Below, piece by piece: positions 1 through 8,222 of a stretch of 64,000 nt of DNA. The notes under the pieces are model-generated. The model saw only the letters and a program-made list of their open reading frames with translations, was not told the origin of the DNA and searched no databases. How positions within the stretch are numbered: the stretch's first letter is position 1; every line of letters begins with the position of its first letter. Source of the DNA: Plesiocystis pacifica SIR-1 (GTDB lineage: Bacteria; Myxococcota_A; Polyangia; Nannocystales; Nannocystaceae); the NCBI RefSeq assembly GCF_000170895.1, contig NZ_ABCS01000014.1, positions 83,771 to 147,770 of the forward strand, given 5' to 3'. Position numbers and translations under genes: made by a program.

Positions 1-383
1 GCGGGCTGCAGCTGACGGACCACGACCCCGAGGCCGTCGACACGAGCCGGGAGAACGCGGCGCTCAATGGCCTCGGGGAGGACGCGCGCGTGGTCGCGCA
101 GGTCCTCGATCTGCTCACCGAGGACGCAGACGACGCGCCCGGGAGCGATCCGCGCGCGGACTTCGTGTTCGCCAACATCCGCCCGCGCGTGCTGATCCCC
201 GCGGCCGCGCGGATCACTCGGATGGTCGAGCCCGGCGGGCTGCTGGTGCTCTCGGGCATCCTCGACGAGGAGGCGGAGCGGGTCCGCGCGGCCTACCCGG
301 AGCTCGAAGAGCGCGGGCGGCTGCACGACAACGACTGGACGGCGCTGCTGCTCGCGCGCGCTGGGGGACCCGGCGGGGCATGA
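1..383 (+). CDS. prmA: Ribosomal protein L11 methyltransferase, C-terminal part
   Basis: This is the C-terminal 126 residues of a SAM-dependent methyltransferase; the 5' part lies outside the window and the reading frame enters at base 3. PrmA methylates ribosomal protein L11 in the cytoplasm. The acidic SAM-ribose motif (DHDPEAV) is followed by the ENAALNG helix typical of PrmA, then the catalytic-strand motif FANIRPRVLIP, which matches the VANILAGPLI motif of the family, and the LSGIL strand near the end. The stop overlaps the start of rsmE by 4 nt (ATGA), so the two rRNA/ribosomal methyltransferase genes are translationally coupled, a common arrangement for these families. Confidence 0.85.
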   Translation, partial: GLQLTDHDPEAVDTSRENAALNGLGEDARVVAQVLDLLTEDADDAPGSDPRADFVFANIRPRVLIPAAARITRMVEPGGLLVLSGILDEEAERVRAAYPELEERGRLHDNDWTALLLARAGGPGGA

Positions 384-1105
384 GCCTGCGCGTGTTCCTG
401 CCCCCCTCGCGGACCGAGGAAGCGCAGGCAGAGATCACCCTCGACGGGGACGAGTCCCACTACCTCGCCAAGGTCCGGCGCGCCCGCGTGGGCGACAGCG
501 TCGAGGTCCTCGGCGGAGCCGCGGGGCAAGCCTGGTCCGCCCGCGTCGTGGCCCTCGAGCGCCGCGCGGCCCGGGTCCTGTTGCTCGCCCCCCTGCCCCC
601 TCCACAGCCGCCTCCGCCCCTCCGCCTCGTGCTCCTGGGCATGCCCGACGCCCCGGCGGTCCTCGACAGCCTCAGCGCCGCGAGCGAGGCCGGAGCCACA
701 CGGCTCGCGCTGGTCCGCTGCGCCCGGAGCCAAGGTCGCGGCCCCTCCCCGGCCCGGGTGGCGCGGGTCCTGCGTGCCGCCCAGCGCCAGTGCGGCCGCC
801 GGCTGGCCCTGGTCGTCGAGGGCCTCGAGCAGCCGTGGACCCTCGAGCGCGCCCTCGAGCACCACGCCGAGTGGCCAGGGCACGTCGCCTGGGCTCGAGG
901 GCGCGGCCGCCCGAGCGCCGCAGATCTCGACGCGCCGGCCCCAGGTCGGCGGCTGCTCGTCGGGCCCGAGGGCGGGCTGACCGACGGCGAGGTCACCCTG
1001 GCCATGGACGCAGGCTTTCAAATGTTGAGTCTCGGCCCCTGGGTCCTGCGCACGCCGACGGCCGTGGTCGCGGGCCTCGCCCGGCTGTTGCCACGCAGCA
1101 CTTGA
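380..1105 (+). CDS. rsmE: 16S rRNA m3U1498 methyltransferase (RsmE family)
   Basis: A 241-residue SPOUT-class RNA methyltransferase predicted to methylate N3 of U1498 in 16S rRNA. The N-terminal PUA-like domain (about residues 1-75, with DESHYLAKVRR) is followed by a SPOUT knot domain. The SAM-binding knot is seen as GPEGG at 195-199 and SLGPWVLRT at 217-225, which are the diagnostic RsmE motifs. Length is normal for the family. It starts inside the stop codon of prmA and belongs to the same transcription unit. A Pro-rich stretch near residues 71-80 replaces the usual short interdomain linker. Confidence 0.93.
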   Translation: MSLRVFLPPSRTEEAQAEITLDGDESHYLAKVRRARVGDSVEVLGGAAGQAWSARVVALERRAARVLLLAPLPPPQPPPPLRLVLLGMPDAPAVLDSLSAASEAGATRLALVRCARSQGRGPSPARVARVLRAAQRQCGRRLALVVEGLEQPWTLERALEHHAEWPGHVAWARGRGRPSAADLDAPAPGRRLLVGPEGGLTDGEVTLAMDAGFQMLSLGPWVLRTPTAVVAGLARLLPRST

Positions 1106-1238
1106 TGGCGCTTTAGCGCAATCCTCGCCCGTTTCGACAACCTCCGTGCCGGGCATCGCGCCCCGACAAATGCGGTGTTAGTGTCCGGCTCGTGCGTCTT
1201 TCGCCGCGCCAACTCGCCATCGCACCGAGAGGAGCGCG

Positions 1239-1880
1239 ATGATCGAAGCTTCGGCCCCAGCTTCGGATTCGGCCCCCACCGAGGGCCCGACTCCAAAGGC
1301 GCGCCGCGTTCCCCTGCGCCGCCGACCCATGCCCTGCCCGCACTGCGACCTCGAGCTCCCGCGCGCGCTTGCGAGCGAGAGCGATCCGAGCTGCCCCGGC
1401 TGCGGCGCCTCGCTGACGGTCGTGCGCGTCGCCGGTTTTTGGCGGCGCGCCCTCGCGGCGCTGCTCGACGCGGCCGTCCTCGCCCTGACCGCGGGACCGA
1501 TCGCGTGGGGCCTCCACGCACTCATGAACCCCGAGCCCCTCGCCCCGGGCGCGCGCGGGCTCGGCCGCCTGCTGACGATCGGCGCCACGGATCTCGACGT
1601 GCTGCTCCTGCGCATCGGTCCGTTCACGACCCTCGTCGCCATCTACTACCTGTTCTCCGTGCTGTGGGCCGCCCAGACCCCAGGACAACGCCTGCTCGCC
1701 ATGCACATCGTCGATCGTCACGGCCGGCCCCCCGGCCCCCTCGCGGCCATCGTGCGCACTCTGACGCAGATCGCCGGCACCCTCGCAGCCGTCCTCGGAC
1801 CGCTGTGGATCGCCTTTGACACCGAAAAACGAGCCATCCACGACATCGTGGCCGGCACCTACGTCGTGAGGTCCGCGTGA
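1239..1880 (+). CDS. RDD family membrane protein with N-terminal zinc ribbon
   Basis: A 213-residue protein. A short Cys4 zinc-ribbon (CPHC at about residues 32-35 and CPGC at 51-54) precedes an RDD domain: FWRRALAALLDAAVL holds the Arg and Asp pair that names the family, followed by three hydrophobic segments and the usual ending in which a Asp-X5-His-Asp element (KRAIHDIVAGT) closes the domain. RDD proteins are inner-membrane proteins of poorly defined, possibly transport, function. The start has a good Shine-Dalgarno (GAGAGGAG) upstream. The stop overlaps the GTG start of the next gene by 4 nt, so the two are probably co-translated. Confidence 0.85.
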   Translation: MIEASAPASDSAPTEGPTPKARRVPLRRRPMPCPHCDLELPRALASESDPSCPGCGASLTVVRVAGFWRRALAALLDAAVLALTAGPIAWGLHALMNPEPLAPGARGLGRLLTIGATDLDVLLLRIGPFTTLVAIYYLFSVLWAAQTPGQRLLAMHIVDRHGRPPGPLAAIVRTLTQIAGTLAAVLGPLWIAFDTEKRAIHDIVAGTYVVRSA

Positions 1881-4687
1881 GCCATTTGCTCGATCAACTC
1901 CGCAGCTCCGGCGCCGTGGACGAGCAGGCCCTCGAGTCTGCCCTGCGCCGCCAACAGATCTACGGGGGCTCCCTCGACACCGTCCTGCTCGAGCTCGAGC
2001 TCATCAGCCCGGCCGCGCTGTCCGAGCAGATCAGCCTCGCCAACGACTGCGAGGCCGTCCCCGTCAGCTTGCTCAACGCGGGCCCCGAGCGCCCCTGGGG
2101 CGACCTCCCCCGGGCCCTCGTCGACCTGGGCTGGACCATGCCGCTGCGCCGCCACCTCGGCCGCATCCAGGTCGCCATCCACCCCGAGATCCCCATCGAG
2201 CAGCGCCGCCAGCTCGAGCTCGAGGTCGAGCACGTCCAGGTCATGGCGACCTGCGAGGCCGGCCTGGCCAAGCTCGCCGCCGAGCGCAGCGGCTCGGTCA
2301 TGCCGCAGCGCTACGCCATCTTGGCCCTGCGCTGGATCCAGGCCCTCGAGCGCGCCCAGCAGCACGCCCGCGAGCCCGACGCGGCCACGCCCGCGGCCCC
2401 GTGGATGATCGCCTCGTCCGAGACCGCCCCCTACACCGTGCCGCCCCCGGACAACGAGCCCATGAAGGCCCGCTCCGGGCCCCAGCCCAAGGCCAGCGGC
2501 GGCGCCCGGACCCGCAACCAGACCTTCCTCTACGGCATCCCCGTCGACGACGACGACGAGGACGACTTCCGCCCCGAGCCGAGCAGCCCCGCGCCGACCA
2601 CCGGCAGCACCGTGCCCCTCGCCGAGCGCCTGGCGGGACCCCGCAGCGCCCTCGAGGACGCGACCGGCCGCGACCAGGCGACCGACGCCCTGGTCCGCGC
2701 GGCCATGGTCATCAGCCCCCGCGTCGCCCTGTTCGGGATCAAGCGCGAAGGCCTGCGCGGCCTCGCCTCGCCCGGCGAGATCGCCGGCGTCGAGGGCCAG
2801 CTCGTCGAGGTCAGCCCGACCATCGACGCGGCCATCGACGCCCGCGACACCCTCGAGCGCGCCACCGACCTCGACCTGCGCATGGCCGTCGGCATCGAGG
2901 GCGCCGTCCCCTGCGTGTTCTCGCCGGTCAAGGTCCACGACCGCCCGGTGCTGATGCTCTACGTCGACCGCAACGGCGAGCGCTTCTCCGCCGCCGAGAT
3001 CGAGTCCATCAACGAGCTGTGCAACGTCGCCGGCAACACCCTCGAGGAGGTCCTGCGGCGCATGCGATCGGGCCGCAGCCCTGCGGCCGCGCCCGCCCCC
3101 GAGCCCACGCCGGCGCCCACGCCGGCGCCCACGCCAGCACCCCCGGTCGGGACCCTCGCGCCGCCCCCCCCGACCACCCCCCTGCGCGAGCCCTCGGACG
3201 CCCTCGAGCTCGAGAACTCCGAGGCCGAGATCGAGGAGTTCGAAGAGTTTGAGGAGGTCGAAGAGTTCGAGCCTGAACCCGAGCCTGACCTCGAGCCCGA
3301 GCCCGAGCCTGACTCCGACGGAGTTCCGGACCTCGCGCTGCGCAAGCCGCCGCCCATGCCGGGGCTGCCCAAGCCGCCGGTCCCCAGCCCGCCGCCCCTG
3401 CCCAGCCTCGGACCTCCGCCGAGCGCCAGCGGCAGCGGTGCCAGCCCGATCTTCCGCCCGCCCACGGGCCCGAACCCCGGCGTGTTCCGGCCGCCCACGC
3501 CGACCGCGACCCCCGACTCGGCCCCGAGCGCCAAGCCCGACTCCGCGCCGAAGGTCCCGCCGCTGCCCAACCCCATCGGCCCTCCGGGCGTGCCGCCGCC
3601 CATGCCCACGGCCGGCGCCAGCGGGCCGCCTTCGAGCGGCCCCACGCCCAGCTCCAAGCCCCCCGTCCGGCTCAAGCGCGGCGACTCGCAGCCGAGCAGC
3701 GGCCCGCGCCGCGGCTCCGGGCCTACGCCCCTAGCTGGCTCGGCCGCCGACTCTGGCTCGATCCGCGGTCGCCTGGTGATCGACGAGGAGGACGCCGTCC
3801 AGCCGCGCCAGCACGCCGGCAGCCGCCAGGAGATCGACTCCGCCATCCAAGCCGCCATGCGCGGGGACTCCCAGGCCGTCGACGAGCTGCGCAAGATGGG
3901 TCAGCCCGCGATGCGCCGCATCGCCAAGCGCTTCCCCGGCGAGCTCGACGTCCAGCGCCGAGACCTCGACACGCTCCCGCCCCTGCCGGCCCACGGCGCG
4001 CTGATCCGCGTCGCCCTCGACGTCGGCTACGAGCTCGGCCCCTACCTCGTCGAGATCATCGATCACCCCAACGCCGTCGTCCGCTTCTACGTCGCCTTCA
4101 TCTTCATGGAGCTGCGCCACGAGCAGGCGGTGGGCGCCCTGGGGGACCTCGCCTTCGACCCCGAGGCGGACGTCCGCGCCATCTCCATGCGCGTGCTCGA
4201 GACCTACTCGGGCGAGCCCGGCTTCGAGGGCGCGGTGGCGACGATCCGCCGCGAGCTCGAGAGCCCCAACCGCACCCGCCAGCTGCACTCGACCCGCGCC
4301 GTCGGGACCGTCCGCGACATCGCGGCGGTGCCCAAGCTCATCGACATGCTGGCGAGCAACGCCCGCTACATCCAAGAGGCCGCGCTCGAGTCCCTGTGCT
4401 CGGTCACCGGGCAGCAGCTGGGCCTCAAGCCGCACCGCTGGCGGAGCTGGTACTCCGACAACGCCCACCAGCACCGCGTCGAGTGGATCATCTCGAGCCT
4501 CGCCCACAAGGACCTCTCGGTGCGCCGCTGGGCCTCCGACGAGCTGCGCCGGATCACCGGCCAGCGCATCAACTTCCTGGCCGCGGGCTCCAAGCAAGAG
4601 CGCGAGATCGGGATCCGCAAGTGGACCGAGTGGTGGGAACGCCAAGGTCGCAGCGAGTTCGTGGGCAACCCCGAGTTCGTGGAGTAG
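1877..4687 (+). CDS. GspE-N / GAF-like / HEAT-repeat multidomain protein
   Basis: A 936-residue cytoplasmic protein with no signal peptide. Residues 3-60 resemble the N-terminal domain of type II secretion/type IV pilus ATPases (GspE-N, MshEN), with the motif LLDQLRSSGAVDEQALESAL. A GAF-like alpha/beta domain follows at about 240-385 (VSPTIDAAIDAR, VLMLYVDRNGERFSAAEI). A long acidic then Pro-rich linker spans about 400-640, and HEAT-like helical repeats fill about 650-930. The ATPase core of GspE is absent, so it is probably a regulatory or scaffold protein. Such MshEN-linker-HEAT proteins are common in myxobacteria, sometimes linked to motility; the role here is inferred. GTG start overlapping the RDD gene. 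Confidence 0.7.
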   Translation: MSHLLDQLRSSGAVDEQALESALRRQQIYGGSLDTVLLELELISPAALSEQISLANDCEAVPVSLLNAGPERPWGDLPRALVDLGWTMPLRRHLGRIQVAIHPEIPIEQRRQLELEVEHVQVMATCEAGLAKLAAERSGSVMPQRYAILALRWIQALERAQQHAREPDAATPAAPWMIASSETAPYTVPPPDNEPMKARSGPQPKASGGARTRNQTFLYGIPVDDDDEDDFRPEPSSPAPTTGSTVPLAERLAGPRSALEDATGRDQATDALVRAAMVISPRVALFGIKREGLRGLASPGEIAGVEGQLVEVSPTIDAAIDARDTLERATDLDLRMAVGIEGAVPCVFSPVKVHDRPVLMLYVDRNGERFSAAEIESINELCNVAGNTLEEVLRRMRSGRSPAAAPAPEPTPAPTPAPTPAPPVGTLAPPPPTTPLREPSDALELENSEAEIEEFEEFEEVEEFEPEPEPDLEPEPEPDSDGVPDLALRKPPPMPGLPKPPVPSPPPLPSLGPPPSASGSGASPIFRPPTGPNPGVFRPPTPTATPDSAPSAKPDSAPKVPPLPNPIGPPGVPPPMPTAGASGPPSSGPTPSSKPPVRLKRGDSQPSSGPRRGSGPTPLAGSAADSGSIRGRLVIDEEDAVQPRQHAGSRQEIDSAIQAAMRGDSQAVDELRKMGQPAMRRIAKRFPGELDVQRRDLDTLPPLPAHGALIRVALDVGYELGPYLVEIIDHPNAVVRFYVAFIFMELRHEQAVGALGDLAFDPEADVRAISMRVLETYSGEPGFEGAVATIRRELESPNRTRQLHSTRAVGTVRDIAAVPKLIDMLASNARYIQEAALESLCSVTGQQLGLKPHRWRSWYSDNAHQHRVEWIISSLAHKDLSVRRWASDELRRITGQRINFLAAGSKQEREIGIRKWTEWWERQGRSEFVGNPEFVE

Positions 4688-4808
4688 TCATCGACACCAC
4701 GCGCGGCGACTTCGTTCCACCGAAGCGAGGCTCGCTCTCGGCCGCCCAGCGGGGATCCGCGGACTGCGCTTGCCAAGGGGCGCGCGGGTGTGCGGACATG
4801 TTTGGGTC

Positions 4809-5828
4809 ATGCGTAGCTTGCACCTTCCACGCGTCGGCTCGGCGTCGACCCTCGCCGCCCTGCTCGCGCTGAGCCTCGCCTGCGGACCCAGAAGCATCGA
4901 CGCCCTCGACGACGAGGTCGGAGACGCAGCCACGGACGCCGAGTCCGGGGAGTCCTCCGACGCGTCGACGGAGACCGGCGAGAGCACCTCGACGGAGTCC
5001 ACCAGCACCGAGTCGACGGAGTCGACAGAGTCCACCGAGAGCACGGAGTCGACAGAGTCCACCGAGTCGACAGAGTCCACCGAGTCGACCGAGTCCACCG
5101 AGAGCACCGAGTCGACCGAGTCCGAGTCCGAGGAGTCCACCGAGTCGACGGAGTCGACGGAGTCCACCGAGACCGGTCCGTGCACCGACGCCGGCGAGGA
5201 CACCATGCCGGACCCGGGCGACGGGGACACCGGCGGCGGGCCCCTGTCCAACGGGGACGCGTGCGTGGACAGCTCGGAGTGCTTCTCGGGCAACTGCTAC
5301 GTGCTCCCCTTCCTCGGGGGCTCGTGCGGCGAGTGCAACGAGGACGGCGACTGCCCCGACGGCGGCTGCACCCCGCCCAACCCCTTCGACAGCTTCGGGG
5401 CGACCTGCAACATGGGCGAGCTCGGGGCCGGCTGTACCCACAACGTCAGCTGCGCCGAGGGCCTCAGCTGCTCCCAGGTCTTCGACCTCGCCGGCATCCT
5501 CCAGGTGTCCGGCTGCGGCACCTGCACCGAAGACTGCGAGTGCGAGCCGGGGACCGAGTGCGCCATCGTCTTCGACCCGCCCTCGTGGTCCGGACAGCGC
5601 GACTGCATCCCCTCGGGCAGCCTGGCCGACGGCTCCTACTGCGACCCGCCGGGCGCCTCCGACTCCGCCTGCGCCTCGGGGCTGTGCAGCCCCGTCGACG
5701 TCATGGGCCTCGCGGAGGTCGGCTCCTGCGGCGAGTGCCTGAGCGACAACGACTGCCCGGGCGGGACCTGCGTGCCCGGGCAGTTCGACCTGGTCAACGC
5801 CACGCTGACCGGCTCGACCTGCCAGTAG
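4809..5828 (+). CDS. Secreted lipoprotein with Ser-Thr-Glu-Ser linker and Cys-rich tail
   Basis: A 339-residue predicted lipoprotein. The signal peptide ends in the lipobox LSLAC, with Cys25 as the lipidated residue; this supports starting at 4809 rather than at the in-frame ATG 13 codons upstream. About residues 50-128 form an extreme low-complexity linker of ESTEST units. The rest is Cys-rich, with repeated blocks of the type CxxxxxCxxGxC (DACVDSSECFSGNC, GECNEDGDCPDGGC, GECLSDNDCPGGTC). Such blocks are common in myxobacterial surface proteins. The linker probably spans the cell envelope and presents a disulfide-stabilised domain; no enzymatic motif is visible. It is convergent with mtfA, 15 bp away. 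Confidence 0.8.
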   Translation: MRSLHLPRVGSASTLAALLALSLACGPRSIDALDDEVGDAATDAESGESSDASTETGESTSTESTSTESTESTESTESTESTESTESTESTESTESTESTESTESESEESTESTESTESTETGPCTDAGEDTMPDPGDGDTGGGPLSNGDACVDSSECFSGNCYVLPFLGGSCGECNEDGDCPDGGCTPPNPFDSFGATCNMGELGAGCTHNVSCAEGLSCSQVFDLAGILQVSGCGTCTEDCECEPGTECAIVFDPPSWSGQRDCIPSGSLADGSYCDPPGASDSACASGLCSPVDVMGLAEVGSCGECLSDNDCPGGTCVPGQFDLVNATLTGSTCQ

Positions 5829-5843
5829 CGGCCAGTAGCGCCT

Positions 5844-6641
5844 TCAGTCCGATCGTCGCCGACGCTCCGCGGGGTCCTGGCGGTAAAAGCCCGCCATCAC
5901 CCGGTACAGCTCCGCGTGGTCCCGACGCATGCGCCGGGGCTCCTCGAAAAAGTGCTCCGTCGCGACGGCGAAGAACTCCGCCCCGTTGGTCAGCGCGTAG
6001 CGGTCGAGGAAGGTCCGGCGCCCGCGCTGGGCCGCGCGCTCGAGGGCGTCGTACTCGGCCTGGAGCGCGGCGATCCACTCCTCCCGCGACAGGCCCTCGG
6101 GCAAGGGCGGGAGGCCGTCGGCGGCGCCAGACAGCATGTCGAGCTTGTGGGCGAACTCGTGGAAGACCAGGTTGACGCCGTCGCTGGCGTTGCGGGCCCC
6201 GGCGAGCACGCTGTCCCAGGCGAGGATCACCGGGCCGTCCTTCCAGGCCTCGCCCAGGCGCGGCGCGGGGGCCTCGATGGGCGCGGTCACGACCTCGAAC
6301 ATGCCGGGCTCGCGCCGGGGCGGGCGGACGGTGCTGGGGTAGATGACGATGCTCTCGACGCCGCGGAAAAAATCGTGCTCGAGGCCGAGGATGAGCACGC
6401 AGGCGTCGGCGGCCACGGTCGCCTGGATCTCCGGGGTCAGCTCGAGGCCCCCGGCCCCTTCCCAGTGCTTCTCGGCGATGAACACCTGCACCAGCTCGCG
6501 CAGGTGGGCCCGCTCCTCGTCCTCGAGCCAGCGCCAATGGCCGACGTTGGCCGTGATCGCGCGCTCCCACGCGGGGTCGAAGGGCGCCTCGAGGATCGCC
6601 CGGCGGCGACGGTTTCGGAACCAGCGAAAGCCCGGGAGCAT
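5844..6641 (-). CDS. mtfA: MtfA-family zinc peptidase
   Basis: A 265-residue protein of the MtfA (YeeI, DgsA anti-repressor) family. In Escherichia coli MtfA is a gluzincin-type metallopeptidase that binds the repressor Mlc and so affects glucose PTS expression. The zinc-binding HEFAH motif is at 161-165 within VFHEFAHKLDM, and the downstream NGAEFFAVATEHFF helix carries the expected glutamate ligand. Length and motif order match the family. No Mlc or PTS gene lies in this window, so the substrate or partner may differ here. It runs 16 bp downstream of pheA and could share its transcript. Confidence 0.9.
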   Translation of the reverse strand: MLPGFRWFRNRRRRAILEAPFDPAWERAITANVGHWRWLEDEERAHLRELVQVFIAEKHWEGAGGLELTPEIQATVAADACVLILGLEHDFFRGVESIVIYPSTVRPPRREPGMFEVVTAPIEAPAPRLGEAWKDGPVILAWDSVLAGARNASDGVNLVFHEFAHKLDMLSGAADGLPPLPEGLSREEWIAALQAEYDALERAAQRGRRTFLDRYALTNGAEFFAVATEHFFEEPRRMRRDHAELYRVMAGFYRQDPAERRRRSD

Positions 6642-6656
6642 GTCAGCGCGGCCCTT

Positions 6657-7775
6657 TCATAGAATCCGGCGCGAGCGGGGGTAGCTGCCCAGCACGGTCA
6701 GCGCCCGGCAGTGGGGGCGCGCGCGCTCGAGGGCGCGCTGCAAGTTGGCGTCCTCGCGGTGGGCGAGGGCGTCGACGAAGAAGCTGTAGGTCCAGTTCTC
6801 GAGGCCGCTGGGGCGCTTGTCGATGTGGCTGAGGTTGACGCCCTCGGAGGCGAAGCAGCTGAGCACGTCGACCAGGGTGCCCGAGCCGTCTTGGATGGTG
6901 AAGCTCAGCGAGGTCTTGTCCTCGCCCGAGGGTTGCGCGGCCTCGCGGGCGAGGACCATGAAGCGCGTGAGGTTGTTGGGCCGGTCCTCGATGCCCTCGA
7001 ACAGGGCCGGGACGCCGTACAAGGTGCCGGCGAGGGTCGAGGCCACGGCGGCGTCACCGAGCTCGCCGGCCTCGGCCCGCTCGCGCACGTGGATCACCGC
7101 CGCGGAGGTGCTGGCCGCGGGGACGAGCTCGGCCTGGGGGTACTGCTCGGCCAAAAAGCGCCGGCACTGGGCGAAGGCCTCGGGCTTGCTGTGGATGCGC
7201 CGGACCTGGCTCGGCTCGCAGCACCCGTGCAGGGTGTGGCGGATCCGCATGACGACCTCGGCGTAGATGCTCAGGTGCGGCCCGTGCTCGGCGAAGGCGT
7301 CGAGGGTCTCGCGGATGCTCCCGCCCGTGGAGTTCTCGATGGGCACCAGGCCGTAGTCGACGCGGCCCCGGCGGACCTCGACGAACACCGCCTCGATGGC
7401 GCGCAGCTCCTCGTAGGCGACGGAGCTGCCGAACTGGGCGACGGCCGCTTGGTGGGAGAAGGAGCCCCGCGGGCCCAGGTAGCCGATGCGCAGCGCTCGC
7501 TCGAGGGCGAAGGAGCCCGACATGATCTCGCGGAACACCGCCTCGACGGTCCGCGGGGGCATGGTCCCGCCGACCCGCGCGGCCTCGTCGATGGCGCGCT
7601 GGAGCACCTCGGCCTCGCGGTGCGGCGCGTAGATCGGCCCGCCGCTGCCGCGCTTGTGCTCGCCGACCTCGGTCACGACCTTGGCGCGGCGCTCGAGCAG
7701 CGCGACGAGCTCCCGGTCGATGGTGTCGATCTCGGCGCGCAGCTCAGCGAGGGGCCGGGGTCGCTCGTCGGTCAT
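6657..7775 (-). CDS. pheA: Bifunctional chorismate mutase / prephenate dehydratase (P-protein)
   Basis: A 372-residue cytoplasmic enzyme that makes phenylpyruvate from chorismate via prephenate in phenylalanine synthesis. Residues about 8-95 form the AroQ chorismate mutase domain (LRAEIDTIDRELVALLERR and the downstream IYAPHREAEVL). Residues about 105-285 are prephenate dehydratase, starting IGYLGPRGSFSHQAA, with the substrate-binding VPIENSTGG and the catalytic region ending LTRFMVL. Residues about 290-365 are an ACT domain; the usual ESRP feedback motif appears as DKRPSG, so allosteric control by phenylalanine is likely. ATG start, standard P-protein length. Confidence 0.95.
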   Translation of the reverse strand: MTDERPRPLAELRAEIDTIDRELVALLERRAKVVTEVGEHKRGSGGPIYAPHREAEVLQRAIDEAARVGGTMPPRTVEAVFREIMSGSFALERALRIGYLGPRGSFSHQAAVAQFGSSVAYEELRAIEAVFVEVRRGRVDYGLVPIENSTGGSIRETLDAFAEHGPHLSIYAEVVMRIRHTLHGCCEPSQVRRIHSKPEAFAQCRRFLAEQYPQAELVPAASTSAAVIHVRERAEAGELGDAAVASTLAGTLYGVPALFEGIEDRPNNLTRFMVLAREAAQPSGEDKTSLSFTIQDGSGTLVDVLSCFASEGVNLSHIDKRPSGLENWTYSFFVDALAHREDANLQRALERARPHCRALTVLGSYPRSRRIL

Positions 7776-7790
7776 GGCCCGAGTATGGGC

Positions 7791-8222
7791 TCAGCCAGGC
7801 GCCTTGGTCGAGCGCGCCATGTAGTTGCGCAGAAACTGGCGGAATTCCTCGATGCCCTGGGCTACGGGAACCTCCGAGGTAAAGACGTAGCTCATGCGCA
7901 GCGACTCCGGGCTCGCCGCGCTCGAGGGCGTCGAGCTCCCGGCCTGGTCTCCGTGGGTCCCGTTCAGGGTGAACACCGGGCCGGGGGGCGGCGGGCGCTT
8001 GGGGGACAGCACGAAGCGCAGGATCAGCCGCTCGACGGTGATGTCGTTGTCGAGCTCGAGCTCGCGGATGTGGACGTAGCGGCGCGCGGCTCCGGAGCCC
8101 ACGGACAGGTCCTTGGCCTTGGCCAGGGCGATGCTCAGGTCGCGGGTGAAGCGGCCGGTGAAGTGACGCGCCGCGGCGCGGTCCAGGGGAAGGTCGGGGT
8201 TGCAAGGGTCGGCGCTCATCAT
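7791..8222 (-). CDS. Conserved hypothetical protein, coupled to the upstream gene
   Basis: A 143-residue protein I do not recognise. It has no signal peptide or membrane segment. The middle (RRYVHIRELELDNDITVERLILRFVLSP) looks like alternating beta strands, followed by a Pro/Gly/Ser-rich loop and a C-terminal helix rich in aromatic residues (GIEEFRQFLRNYMAR). The start codon overlaps the stop of the 389-residue gene upstream (ATGA-type overlap; a second ATG lies immediately after the first), so the two are almost certainly translated from one message and may form a complex. It precedes pheA by 16 bp on the same strand. Confidence 0.6.
   Translation of the reverse strand: MMSADPCNPDLPLDRAAARHFTGRFTRDLSIALAKAKDLSVGSGAARRYVHIRELELDNDITVERLILRFVLSPKRPPPPGPVFTLNGTHGDQAGSSTPSSAASPESLRMSYVFTSEVPVAQGIEEFRQFLRNYMARSTKAPG

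Noticed and set aside
4985..5175. Regular repeats resembling a CRISPR array
   Set aside because: The repeat unit is a multiple of three, has no unique spacers, and encodes the Ser-Thr-Glu linker of a lipoprotein.
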